DNA of 64,000 bases from JAFDWI01 sp964544305. Lineage in GTDB: Bacteria; Actinomycetota; Acidimicrobiia; Acidimicrobiales; Iamiaceae. Below, piece after piece: positions 16,750 to 24,671 of this stretch. Location: assembly GCA_964544305.1 (NCBI GenBank), contig CAZJAZ010000006.1, positions 13,099 to 77,098 on the forward strand, in the 5' to 3' direction. Below the pieces are notes generated by a model. That model worked only from the letters and a program-made list of their open reading frames with translations, had not been told where the DNA came from and ran no database searches. The translations under genes and the position numbers were made by a program. How positions within the stretch are numbered: the first letter of the stretch is position 1; every line of letters begins with the position of its first letter.

Positions 16750-18636
16750 TTACGCCGAGGTTTCAGACGTCGGTGCAGCGGCTTCACCCGTCTGGACCCG
16801 CCATAACGCACCATAAAGACCACCAAGGTCGACCAATTCCTCGTGCGTACCTGCCTCAACCACCTGCCCGGCATCAAGCACATGGATGCAATCGGCGTGA
16901 CGCACCGTAGAGAGGCGATGTGCAATCACAATCGTTGTGCGATCCACTGAGACTTTGGCAAGCGAACGTTGAATCGCGGCCTCCGTTTCGTTATCCACAG
17001 CAGAGGTTGCCTCGTCAAGAATCAAGATCGCAGGATCACGCAAAATGGCTCGGGCAATGGTGAGACGCTGCCGCTGCCCGCCCGAGAGTTTCTGCCCACG
17101 CTCGCCAACAACTGTGTCATACCCATTGGGCAATGCGTCGATGAACTCGGCTGCTTCAGCGAGTTCTGCGGCCCGGCGAACCTGCTCGTCAGTCGCGTCC
17201 GAACGGCCATAGGTCAGGTTGCCACGAATCGTGCCCTGAAACAAGAAAACATCCTGCGCGACAAAACCGGTCGCGCCACGCAACGATGTGAAGCTGAGCT
17301 GATCAATCGGCACTCCATCTAAGGTGATCGAACCTGCCGTTGGCTCATAGAGCCGCAAGAGCAACTTGAGCAACGTTGACTTCCCAGACCCGGTCGCACC
17401 TACGATTGCGTGGGTCTCACCCGCAGGGATTTCGAAAGAAATGCCGCGCAGCACATCGTTGCTACATGATCCGTATGCGAAACGTACGTCTTTGAGAGAC
17501 ACCGCCCCACGAATGGGCAAAGGTAGTTCGACCGAGCCCGGTGTGATGCCTGGTTTGGTCTCAAGCAGGCCGAAGATCCGACGACATGATGCCATCGCTC
17601 GTTGATACAAATCGAGGACTTCACCAAGGTCAACAAGGGGCCACAACAAGCGTTGCGTCATGTACACCAACGTGGAGAACAGTCCGATCGCAAGGGTGCC
17701 GTTGATTGCGGCTCGTCCACCGAACACCAAGGTGAGGGTGAACCCCGCCAGCACTGCCGTGCGGATGAGGGGCCGGAATGCCGTTGAGGTGACGATCGCT
17801 TGGAAGTTCGCGTCTCGGTACGCTTCGCTGTCGGTTCCAACACGTGCGACCTCGCGCTTCTCAGCGTTGAATGCCTTGATCGTTGCGATGCCTCCAAGTC
17901 CGTTCGTGAGTGCGTCACCGATCACTCCCGCGGCAGCACGCACCTTGGCATAGCGAGGCTGGAGTCGCTTTTGATAGAGCAGCGACCCTGCCACGATGAT
18001 GGGAATTGGCGCGAACGCCAGCACGGCAAGGAGCGGGGAAATCACAACAAACGTGATTCCCAAGATCACCACGTTGGCCGTCGTGATGATGATTTTGTGT
18101 GGGCCCATGTCAAGAAAACGTTCAAGCTGGTTGACGTCGTCGTTGAGCACGGACATCAACCCGCCTGACGTTTGGTCCTCGAAATAGGCCATTTCGAGGT
18201 TCTGCACGTGGGCATAGCTCTCCATCCGTGCATCGTGTTCAAGCGTTTGTGCAAGATTGCGCCACGTCACCACTGCGAGGTATTCGGTGAGCGATTCGAA
18301 CAGCCAAATAATGAGTGTTGCGATGACCACAATGGTGAGTTGGTCGAGCCGATCATGCACGCCGGTGATTCGACCGACAAATGATTCGTTGCCTTCGTTC
18401 ACAACAATGTCGATTGCGGCACCGATCAACAGTTCAGGGGCAACGTCAAAGATCTTGTTTGCAATCGACAGGAGACTGGCGAAGATGACCCGACCGCGTT
18501 GTGGACGGGCGTACCGCCACAGTTGCCGCAGTGGTGGTGTGGTCGAAAGGGGGATGACCGTCGTTGCCGTGGGTTCAATGCGCGTGGGCTCAGCCAGAGT
18601 TGGATCTGTTCCAGACGGCGTGGACGAATTCGACAC
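16750..18636 (-). CDS. ABC exporter, fused permease and ATPase (MsbA/multidrug type)
   Basis: Half-transporter of 628 residues that would work as a dimer exporting lipids or drugs. Six membrane segments occupy about residues 45-345, with the coupling-helix region TSGGLMSVLNDDVNQLE. In the ATPase domain Walker A is GATGSGKST (413-421), the Q loop FVAQDVFLFQG, signature LSGGQRQRL, Walker B ILILDEATSAVD and the switch His in VIAHRLSTV, so all catalytic residues are present. The start is GTG with no strong ribosome-binding site. It stands between two hairpins of the same repeat family. Substrate is unknown. Confidence 0.95.
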   Translation of the reverse strand: MSNSSTPSGTDPTLAEPTRIEPTATTVIPLSTTPPLRQLWRYARPQRGRVIFASLLSIANKIFDVAPELLIGAAIDIVVNEGNESFVGRITGVHDRLDQLTIVVIATLIIWLFESLTEYLAVVTWRNLAQTLEHDARMESYAHVQNLEMAYFEDQTSGGLMSVLNDDVNQLERFLDMGPHKIIITTANVVILGITFVVISPLLAVLAFAPIPIIVAGSLLYQKRLQPRYAKVRAAAGVIGDALTNGLGGIATIKAFNAEKREVARVGTDSEAYRDANFQAIVTSTAFRPLIRTAVLAGFTLTLVFGGRAAINGTLAIGLFSTLVYMTQRLLWPLVDLGEVLDLYQRAMASCRRIFGLLETKPGITPGSVELPLPIRGAVSLKDVRFAYGSCSNDVLRGISFEIPAGETHAIVGATGSGKSTLLKLLLRLYEPTAGSITLDGVPIDQLSFTSLRGATGFVAQDVFLFQGTIRGNLTYGRSDATDEQVRRAAELAEAAEFIDALPNGYDTVVGERGQKLSGGQRQRLTIARAILRDPAILILDEATSAVDNETEAAIQRSLAKVSVDRTTIVIAHRLSTVRHADCIHVLDAGQVVEAGTHEELVDLGGLYGALWRVQTGEAAAPTSETSA

Positions 18637-18724
18637 GCATGCACGTTAGGACGGGGTCGCTCTGCATCCCCTAACCAATTTCCAACTCTCCTCGACTCTC
18701 GAAGCCGGTTCGGGCCAGCCTTAC

Positions 18725-18779
18725 CCGGAACTTGTCGCAGATAGCGCTGTATTACAGCGCTATCTGCGACAAGTTCCGG
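18725..18779. repeat. long hairpin, copy 2 of ACTTGTCGCAG family
   Basis: Nearly uninterrupted 55-base palindrome: arms of 27 bases (18725-18751 and 18753-18779) with a single central base. It lies just beyond the stop of the esterase gene (minus strand) and upstream of the ABC exporter. The outer 16 bases CCGGAACTTGTCGCAG match copy 1; the inner part differs but is compensated on both arms. Confidence 0.9.
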
Positions 18780-18782
18780 TTG

Positions 18783-19868
18783 TTAGCGACCGGAGACCGC
18801 GATATCTGGTTTTCCGCGATGGATTAGGGTGCCCATCGCCGAGCAGATCTCACGAATGGTCGCCACACCGCCGGGCAAAACCCCCATCCCAAAGAAGCCA
18901 TGCACCATGTCGTCATAGCAGCGATGGATTACTGGCACACCCGCGTCTGTGAGCCGACGTGCATAAGCATCACCTTCATCACGGAGCGGATCGAAACCGG
19001 CTGTGACCACCAATGCTGGCGGAAGGCCGCCAACATCGTCGGCCAGGAGCGGCGAGGCACGAACATCGTCGAAGACGCTCGGATCAGTCCCAAGGTAGTG
19101 ATCACGAAACCACTCCATGTCGGCTTTCGTCAAGAAAAACCCATCGGCGAACAGCGCGATCGAATCGGTCGCCATGTGCGCGTCGGTTGCCGGATAGATC
19201 AGGCCTTGTGCGACGGGGTCCGGATCGTTTGTCTTGTTGCGAGTCAATTGTTGAGCAACGACCGCAGCCAACGTCCCACCTGCACTGTCCCCCATCACCC
19301 CAATTTGTTCTTTGGCGATCCCGAGTTCGGCACTTTGTGCCACCACCCATCGGTAACCTGCAATCGCATCATCAACCGCGGCCGGGAACGGATCCTCCGG
19401 GGCAAGTCGGTAATCAACGGCAATCACCACAGCCTGTGCTTCAAAGGCCAAAAGTCGACATACCCCGTCGTGTGAGTCGAGATCTCCGGTCACCCAACCG
19501 CCACCGTGGTAATACACAACCGCGGGCAGAGCCTCGGTGATACCAAAGGGTCGGTAAATCCGAACCTTTCGATCTTGGCCATCAAGGTTGGCCACACGGT
19601 CGACCACACGCACCGAACGACACGATGGCATACCGATATTGGCCAGCCGTGACAGTTCGGCTCGACGTGTTGCGACCTCGGCGGTCGATCGATCCAGGCC
19701 AAGGCGCCCACTCAACGCGATCATGGCAGCCAATGCTGGATGCAGCATACGACCATCAACGATGACTGGTTCACGAGCACCAGAAAGACATGTGAGTATC
19801 GGTTGGGGTAGGTTTAGAACGGCCGTCACAATCCGATTGGCGATGCTGCGGTGAAAATGCGGCGACAT
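18783..19868 (-). CDS. alpha/beta-hydrolase, hormone-sensitive-lipase-like esterase
   Basis: Carboxylesterase of the HSL group (Abhydrolase_3), 361 residues. The oxyanion-hole motif is HGGGW (121-125), the nucleophile elbow GDSAGG (S195), the acid is probably Asp in TAGFDPLRDEGD, and the catalytic His is in MVHGFFGM near the C-terminus. There is no obvious signal peptide; a hydrophobic stretch near residues 14-28 may be part of the cap. It would hydrolyse short or medium acyl esters. The next gene upstream (sucD) ends only 26 bases away in the same direction. Confidence 0.92.
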   Translation of the reverse strand: MSPHFHRSIANRIVTAVLNLPQPILTCLSGAREPVIVDGRMLHPALAAMIALSGRLGLDRSTAEVATRRAELSRLANIGMPSCRSVRVVDRVANLDGQDRKVRIYRPFGITEALPAVVYYHGGGWVTGDLDSHDGVCRLLAFEAQAVVIAVDYRLAPEDPFPAAVDDAIAGYRWVVAQSAELGIAKEQIGVMGDSAGGTLAAVVAQQLTRNKTNDPDPVAQGLIYPATDAHMATDSIALFADGFFLTKADMEWFRDHYLGTDPSVFDDVRASPLLADDVGGLPPALVVTAGFDPLRDEGDAYARRLTDAGVPVIHRCYDDMVHGFFGMGVLPGGVATIREICSAMGTLIHRGKPDIAVSGR

Positions 19869-19894
19869 GCAAGTGAGCCGTGGGGAAACGAGGG

Positions 19895-20791
19895 CTAGAG
19901 GGCGGCCACGATTTCGACCATCAGCTCGCCAGCCTCGGTCGGGTTCTGACCAACTTTTACCCCGGCCGCACGCAACGCGTCCATCTTGGCAGCAGCCGTG
20001 CCCTTGCCGCCCGACACGATCGCACCCGCGTGACCCATCTTCTTGCCCGCTGGGGCGGTCACACCGGCGATGTACGACGACACCGGTTTGGTCATCTTCG
20101 TTGCAATGAACTCTGCGGCCTGCTCCTCCGCGGAGCCACCGATCTCGCCGATCATCATCACAGCCTTGGTATCGGGGTCAGCTTCGAACGCCTCAAGGCA
20201 ATCAATGAAGCTCGTGCCCGGAACCGGGTCGCCACCGATGCCGACACATGTCGTCACGCCAATGCCTTGGAGTTTGAGTTCGTACAACGCCTGGTAGGTC
20301 AGCGTGCCCGAGCGGGACACGATGCCCACGGCTGGCTTGCCAGGCTGAGGGGCCAGCGCAATGTCACCCGAGGTGATCCCAATGTTGGCTTTTCCTGGCG
20401 AGATGATGCCCGGGCAGTTCGGTCCCAGAATCTGCACGTCGGGAAAGTCGTTTGTGATCTTGTTGTAGAACCAGGCTTCGTCCTGGGCGGGCACGCCTTC
20501 GGTAATCACCACAATGAATTTGATGCCACCTTCTGCGGCTTCCATGACCGCCGACTTCACGCCAGGTGCGGGAATGAAAATGCACGATGCCGTCGCCCCG
20601 GTCGCAGCTACCGCATCGGCCACGGTCGCATACACGGGGATGCCGTCAACGTCGGTCCCGGCTTTCTTCGGGTTTGTTCCCGCCACAACTTGGGTGCCGT
20701 AGTCACGATTGCGCAGCCCGTAGAACCGACCCTGAGAACCGGTGAGGCCTTGGTAGATGACTTTGGTGTTTTCGTCAACAAAAATGCTCAT
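19895..20791 (-). CDS. sucD: succinyl-CoA ligase subunit alpha SucD
   Basis: CoA-binding subunit of succinyl-CoA synthetase (TCA cycle), 298 residues. The N-terminal Rossmann part begins SIFVDENTKVIYQGLTGSQG; the ligase region includes GIGGDPVPGTSFID and the phosphohistidine motif KMGHAGAIVSGGKGTA. The start ATG has AGAGGA upstream. It lies 22 bases downstream of sucC. Length is normal. Confidence 0.98.
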   Translation of the reverse strand: MSIFVDENTKVIYQGLTGSQGRFYGLRNRDYGTQVVAGTNPKKAGTDVDGIPVYATVADAVAATGATASCIFIPAPGVKSAVMEAAEGGIKFIVVITEGVPAQDEAWFYNKITNDFPDVQILGPNCPGIISPGKANIGITSGDIALAPQPGKPAVGIVSRSGTLTYQALYELKLQGIGVTTCVGIGGDPVPGTSFIDCLEAFEADPDTKAVMMIGEIGGSAEEQAAEFIATKMTKPVSSYIAGVTAPAGKKMGHAGAIVSGGKGTAAAKMDALRAAGVKVGQNPTEAGELMVEIVAAL

Positions 20792-20813
20792 GTTCTTAAT
20801 TCCTCTTTGGTTC

Positions 20814-21953
20814 TTAGCGGTTGGCCAACTCGACCACGGTACGGGCAGCTTCCAACATCGTCGGCTTTGAAATCAGACGGTCAGATTCGTGCTCAGCCAA
20901 AATTGCTCGGCCTTCTTCGGCGTTCGTCCCATCGAGACGGATCACAATTGGCGAATCAATCGTGACCCGCCCGAGCGCGGTGACGATACCGTTCGCAACT
21001 TCTTCTCCTTTGGTAATGCCACCAAAGATATTGATGAAAATTGCTTTGACCTTCGGGTCGTTGTTGATCACTTCGAGCGCACCGGCCATGACTTCGGCAT
21101 TGGCCCCACCGCCGATGTCTAAGAAGTTCGCCGGTGACCCGCCAACCTGGTTGACAATGTCGACCGTGGACATGGCAAGACCTGCACCATTTGCGATTAC
21201 ACCAACTTCGCCGTCAAGACCCACATACTGCAAGCCCTTTGCATGGGCGGCTTGTTCGCGTTCGTCACGCTCTTGCGTGGCTTCGTACTCATCCCATTCG
21301 TGGCGGAACGATGCGTTGTCGTCCAACGTGACTTTCGCGTCTAACGCGTGCACGTTGCCTTGTGGCGTCAAGATAAGTGGGTTTACTTCGCACAGATCGG
21401 CGTCGCCCTGGGTGAAAGCGACGTAGAGCTTGCCAAGAAGTTCAACGGCTCCGTCAGTCGCGGCCGGGTTCAATTTCGCGGCGGCCACCCATGCACGCAA
21501 CGTTTCTTCTGAGAGCCCTTCAGTGGGGTCAACCCAAATCTTGGCAATCGCGTCTGGATCGGTTTCGGCGACCGCTTCGATCTCAACACCACCCTGCGCA
21601 CTGAGCATACCCAAGTGCTTTTTCGCGGCCCGATCCAGCGTGAAACTGGCGTAGTACTCCTCAGCGATATCCGACGCTTTCTCAATCCAGAGCCGTTTGA
21701 CCACATGACCTTTAATGTCCAGGCCAAGAATGTTGCTGGCGTGTTCACGGGCTTCGTCCGTGTTCGATGCAAGCTTCACACCACCGGCTTTCCCGCGTCC
21801 TCCAACTTGCACCTGCGCCTTCACAACAACCGGGTAACCGAGTTGGTCGGCTGCCGCGACGGCGTCTTCAACAGTGTCGGCAACCTCGCCTGGTGATACG
21901 GCGATGCCAAACCCAGCAAAGAACTGTTTGCCTTGGTATTCGAACAAATCCAC
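20814..21953 (-). CDS. sucC: succinyl-CoA ligase subunit beta SucC
   Basis: Nucleotide-binding (ATP-grasp) subunit of succinyl-CoA synthetase, 379 residues. It begins MDLFEYQGKQFFAGFGI and has VVKAQVQVGGRGKAGGVKLA (ATP-grasp), CEVNPLI (metal ligands), NGAGLAMSTVD and the nucleotide loop NIFGGI. The GTG start follows AGGAGAG. It follows the B12-binding mutase-like gene by 19 bases, so the three genes probably form one transcript. Confidence 0.98.
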   Translation of the reverse strand: MDLFEYQGKQFFAGFGIAVSPGEVADTVEDAVAAADQLGYPVVVKAQVQVGGRGKAGGVKLASNTDEAREHASNILGLDIKGHVVKRLWIEKASDIAEEYYASFTLDRAAKKHLGMLSAQGGVEIEAVAETDPDAIAKIWVDPTEGLSEETLRAWVAAAKLNPAATDGAVELLGKLYVAFTQGDADLCEVNPLILTPQGNVHALDAKVTLDDNASFRHEWDEYEATQERDEREQAAHAKGLQYVGLDGEVGVIANGAGLAMSTVDIVNQVGGSPANFLDIGGGANAEVMAGALEVINNDPKVKAIFINIFGGITKGEEVANGIVTALGRVTIDSPIVIRLDGTNAEEGRAILAEHESDRLISKPTMLEAARTVVELANR

Positions 21954-21972
21954 GTGCTGTCTCTCCTAGGAT

Positions 21973-22392
21973 TCAGGGGTGATCGGTGGCCGCGTTTCGA
22001 GCATCTAACTCGTCGGCGAGCCATTGGGTAATGGAGTCCATTGCGGCTCCAGGGGTGAACAGGCGTGCAACTCCAAGTTCTGCGAGTTTGGGAAGGTCAT
22101 CATCGGGGATGATTCCCCCGCCAAAGACGAGAACGTCTTCAATTTCGCGTGCCTGCAAAGCCTGTCGAAGCTGGGAAAATAATGGTTCGTGTGCCCCAGA
22201 AAGCACCGACAGGCCCACCGCGTCCGCGTCCTCTTGCAGAACAACTTCAGCGATCTGGTCTGGCGTGGAAAAAAGTCCGGTGTAGATGACCTCAAAGCCA
22301 GCGTCCCGCAAGGCCCGCGCAATCACTTTGATTCCACGGTCGTGTCCGTCAAGGCCAGCTTTGGCCACGACGACCCGGTACGCTCGTTCCAC
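21973..22392 (-). CDS. stand-alone cobalamin-binding domain, methylmalonyl-CoA mutase C-terminal type
   Basis: B12-binding protein of about 139 residues, equal to the C-terminal domain of methylmalonyl-CoA mutase. The base-off/His-on motif is AGLDGHDRG (DxHxxG), with later SVLSGAH and VFGGGIIPDDD and GVARLFTPGA, all as in mutase small subunits. The probable start is GTG at 22392. Such small subunits act with a separate catalytic subunit, which is not in this window. Being just upstream of sucC-sucD it fits a propionate-type route (methylmalonyl-CoA to succinyl-CoA to succinate). The catalytic partner could also be isobutyryl- or ethylmalonyl-CoA mutase. Confidence 0.9.
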   Translation of the reverse strand: MERAYRVVVAKAGLDGHDRGIKVIARALRDAGFEVIYTGLFSTPDQIAEVVLQEDADAVGLSVLSGAHEPLFSQLRQALQAREIEDVLVFGGGIIPDDDLPKLAELGVARLFTPGAAMDSITQWLADELDARNAATDHP

Positions 22393-22440
22393 GATGAGCG
22401 ATACTAGGCACCAAATGCGGCCGATGGCGCATCGAAACGC

Positions 22441-22953
22441 ATGAATCCGGTTGCACAGCACTCGTTTCGGGCTGGGCGAGCGATGGTCTTGTCATTGCTT
22501 GTCATTATTGGCCTCTTCGCTCTTTTGTGGGGAACGAGCGTGTGGTTTACCAATCGACACAACGCAAAGCAGTCACAGTTGACGACCGGTGGCATCGTGA
22601 ACTTGCGCAGCGCCTCCAAGATGCTCGACGATTTCGAACGTCACGGCAATATTCCCATTTATTTCCCGGATGTTTCTGGGCGTGGCAAACGTGGCGTGTA
22701 TTTGACCCACATCGGCGACCGCTCTGACTCGGGTTGGATTGCTTTTCTCGCCCAGGTGCCAGGTGAAGATTCGTCATGCCAATGGGAATGGAACGTGAAA
22801 ACACAGCGCTTTAACGCGTCGTGTAACCCAATACGGCATGCGGATCGCAATGGGACGGGTCTCACGTCGTTTCCCGCAAGAGTCGTCGATGGGAAAGTAC
22901 AACTCGATTTGCGGTCATCTGAGACACGCGCCACAACCACCTCGCAGCCCTAG
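22441..22953 (+). CDS. membrane-anchored hypothetical protein
   Basis: Product of 170 residues with one N-terminal hydrophobic helix (about 15-35, VLSLLVIIGLFALLWGTSVW) and an extracytoplasmic domain of about 130 residues with two cysteines (DSSCQWEW and NASCNP) that could form a disulfide. The pattern GKRGVYLTHIGDRSDSGWIAF recalls a small Rieske- or nitrite-reductase-like beta fold only vaguely; no metal ligands are visible. Divergent from the mutase subunit and 6 bases upstream of the GHMP kinase, with which it is probably co-transcribed. Confidence 0.75.
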   Translation: MNPVAQHSFRAGRAMVLSLLVIIGLFALLWGTSVWFTNRHNAKQSQLTTGGIVNLRSASKMLDDFERHGNIPIYFPDVSGRGKRGVYLTHIGDRSDSGWIAFLAQVPGEDSSCQWEWNVKTQRFNASCNPIRHADRNGTGLTSFPARVVDGKVQLDLRSSETRATTTSQP

Positions 22954-22959
22954 GTTGCT

Positions 22960-24042
22960 ATGAGCGAGCAAGCCGTGCGGGTCGAGGTTCCAGTGCGGAT
23001 CGCCGACGTTGGCGGCTGGACCGACACATGGTTCGCCCAAAGAGGCGCCGTTTGTCACCTGGGCGTTGGCCCTGGTGTTCGTGTGGGCGCGCTACGTCGT
23101 GAGCGTCGTGCCAGCGACGCAGGTCCGGTTCAGATTGTTGCGCCCGACATCCAAGCGGACTATTTCATTGGCCCAGATCAGCTGGTTGGCTCGACGTCAC
23201 CAACATCAACTCGCCACTCGTTGCTTGACCATGCCATCGCTCATGCACTTGAGCAAACGTCACTCGACCCTGCAGCGACCATTGAGGTGACGATCACCGC
23301 CGCGGTGCCACCGGGTGCGTCGCTTGGAACCTCGGCTTCGGTCGTGATTGGGATTCTGGCCGCACTGCACGCGCTGTTCCAGAACGACGCTTGGACAGAC
23401 GAAACTCGCGCCGAACTCGCGACATCTGCGCACGAGGTTGAAACCCAACGTGCCGGGCGCGAAGCCGGCGTACAGGATCAATGGGCCGCCGCGTTCGGCG
23501 GTGCACAACTCCTCGAGATCACCTCATTTCCGCACGTGGCACGCCACCCACTTGCCGTTGCAGGCGATCTTCGTGAGCGCCTCAATCATCAAGTACTTAC
23601 GGTTGTTTTTGCGCCACATGATTCGTCAGACGTGCACCGACAGGTCATTCGTACATTCACGAACGACGAGTCAAAGATCCGCCCGCTTCTTGACCATCTC
23701 GCGGACCTCGCCCACGCATCTGCGCACGCACTTGAAGCGGGGGACTTTTTCGCGTGGGCCGAGGTCCTCACGCAAGCAACCATCGCGCAAGCCAACCTGC
23801 ATCCAGGGCTCGTGGGCAACGCTCATCGCGAAGCGATAGCCATCGCGCGTGAGCACAACGCAGCAGGCTGGAAAGTCAACGGTGCGGGAGGTTCAGGCGG
23901 CTCGCTAACAATCGCGTGTGCTTCAATGAACGACGCAGCGCGATTGCGAGCCACACTCAAAGAGAACCACCCCGATTGGATTGTGCCAACGCTGCAACTC
24001 GCACCCAGTCACGCCCCTCTTGATTCTGACTGGTGCCGTTAA
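22960..24042 (+). CDS. GHMP-family sugar kinase (heptose/fucose kinase-like)
   Basis: Small-molecule kinase of 360 residues. The N-terminus VEVPVRIADVGGWTDT is typical of D-glycero-D-manno-heptose-7-phosphate kinase and L-fucokinase relatives; the ATP-binding GHMP motif is PPGASLGTSAS (117-127), and the C-terminal motif is KVNGAGGSGGSLTI. The exact sugar cannot be deduced. No heptose isomerase, epimerase or nucleotidyltransferase gene is seen nearby, so the pathway is not reconstructed here. The stop overlaps the convergent lipoprotein gene by 4 bases. Confidence 0.88.
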   Translation: MSEQAVRVEVPVRIADVGGWTDTWFAQRGAVCHLGVGPGVRVGALRRERRASDAGPVQIVAPDIQADYFIGPDQLVGSTSPTSTRHSLLDHAIAHALEQTSLDPAATIEVTITAAVPPGASLGTSASVVIGILAALHALFQNDAWTDETRAELATSAHEVETQRAGREAGVQDQWAAAFGGAQLLEITSFPHVARHPLAVAGDLRERLNHQVLTVVFAPHDSSDVHRQVIRTFTNDESKIRPLLDHLADLAHASAHALEAGDFFAWAEVLTQATIAQANLHPGLVGNAHREAIAIAREHNAAGWKVNGAGGSGGSLTIACASMNDAARLRATLKENHPDWIVPTLQLAPSHAPLDSDWCR

Positions 24043-24671
24043 TTCGTGAAATGACGAGCGATTTTTGCGGCTTGGTCGGCCACCGCGTCGCTTGTGGGAA
24101 GCGGCGCTTTCGCATCTATTCGAGTGACCCACAGCATCAAAGCGAGGTCACCGCTGGAAGCTGCGACCCGCACAAACGCGGCAGGATTCTTTGCCGGAAT
24201 CACCCGCGCATCGCCGACCGGCGCATCACTATTGGCGCTAATAAACGTCAACGCTCCGACCGGATCGGTGACGAATTTCAGAGCGCTCAGCAGACCCGCC
24301 AGCGCATGACCTTTGGGCACCCCAAGGACGACAAGATCAACCCGTTGCCCCGCAATGGCGTAGGTACACCAAATCCGCACGCTGTCTTTGGTGGGCAGAC
24401 CTTCCCCAATAACGCCTTGCGCCGAAACACCGTCGCTTCGGAAAGGCAACACCGGCGCATCGTCTGCCACTTTTTCTGGTCGAAGAAGCGCATTTGGAAT
24501 AGCGAGCGGACATTCGACACCACCACCTTCAACACGTTGCGCAACGTCTCGCAGCTTGGCGAGTTCCATACCGTGCTTTGTTGGGGTGCCACAGCCGTTC
24601 AATAGCGATACAACAAGCGCCACTCCAAGAAGTCCCATTATTTGATGTGGTCGCCGCAGTTTCGTGGTCAT
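24039..24671 (-). CDS. putative lipoprotein
   Basis: Product of 210 residues beginning MTTKLRRPHQ, then a hydrophobic segment and lipobox LLNGC, so lipidated after signal peptidase II cleavage. The mature part has two further cysteines (VECPLAIP, IWCTYAI) and no recognised domain. The ATG at 24671 overlaps the stop of pcrA (ATGA) and has GGAAAAGG upstream, so it is coupled to pcrA; a farther in-frame start at 24692 is less likely. Function unknown. Confidence 0.8.
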   Translation of the reverse strand: MTTKLRRPHQIMGLLGVALVVSLLNGCGTPTKHGMELAKLRDVAQRVEGGGVECPLAIPNALLRPEKVADDAPVLPFRSDGVSAQGVIGEGLPTKDSVRIWCTYAIAGQRVDLVVLGVPKGHALAGLLSALKFVTDPVGALTFISANSDAPVGDARVIPAKNPAAFVRVAASSGDLALMLWVTRIDAKAPLPTSDAVADQAAKIARHFTN

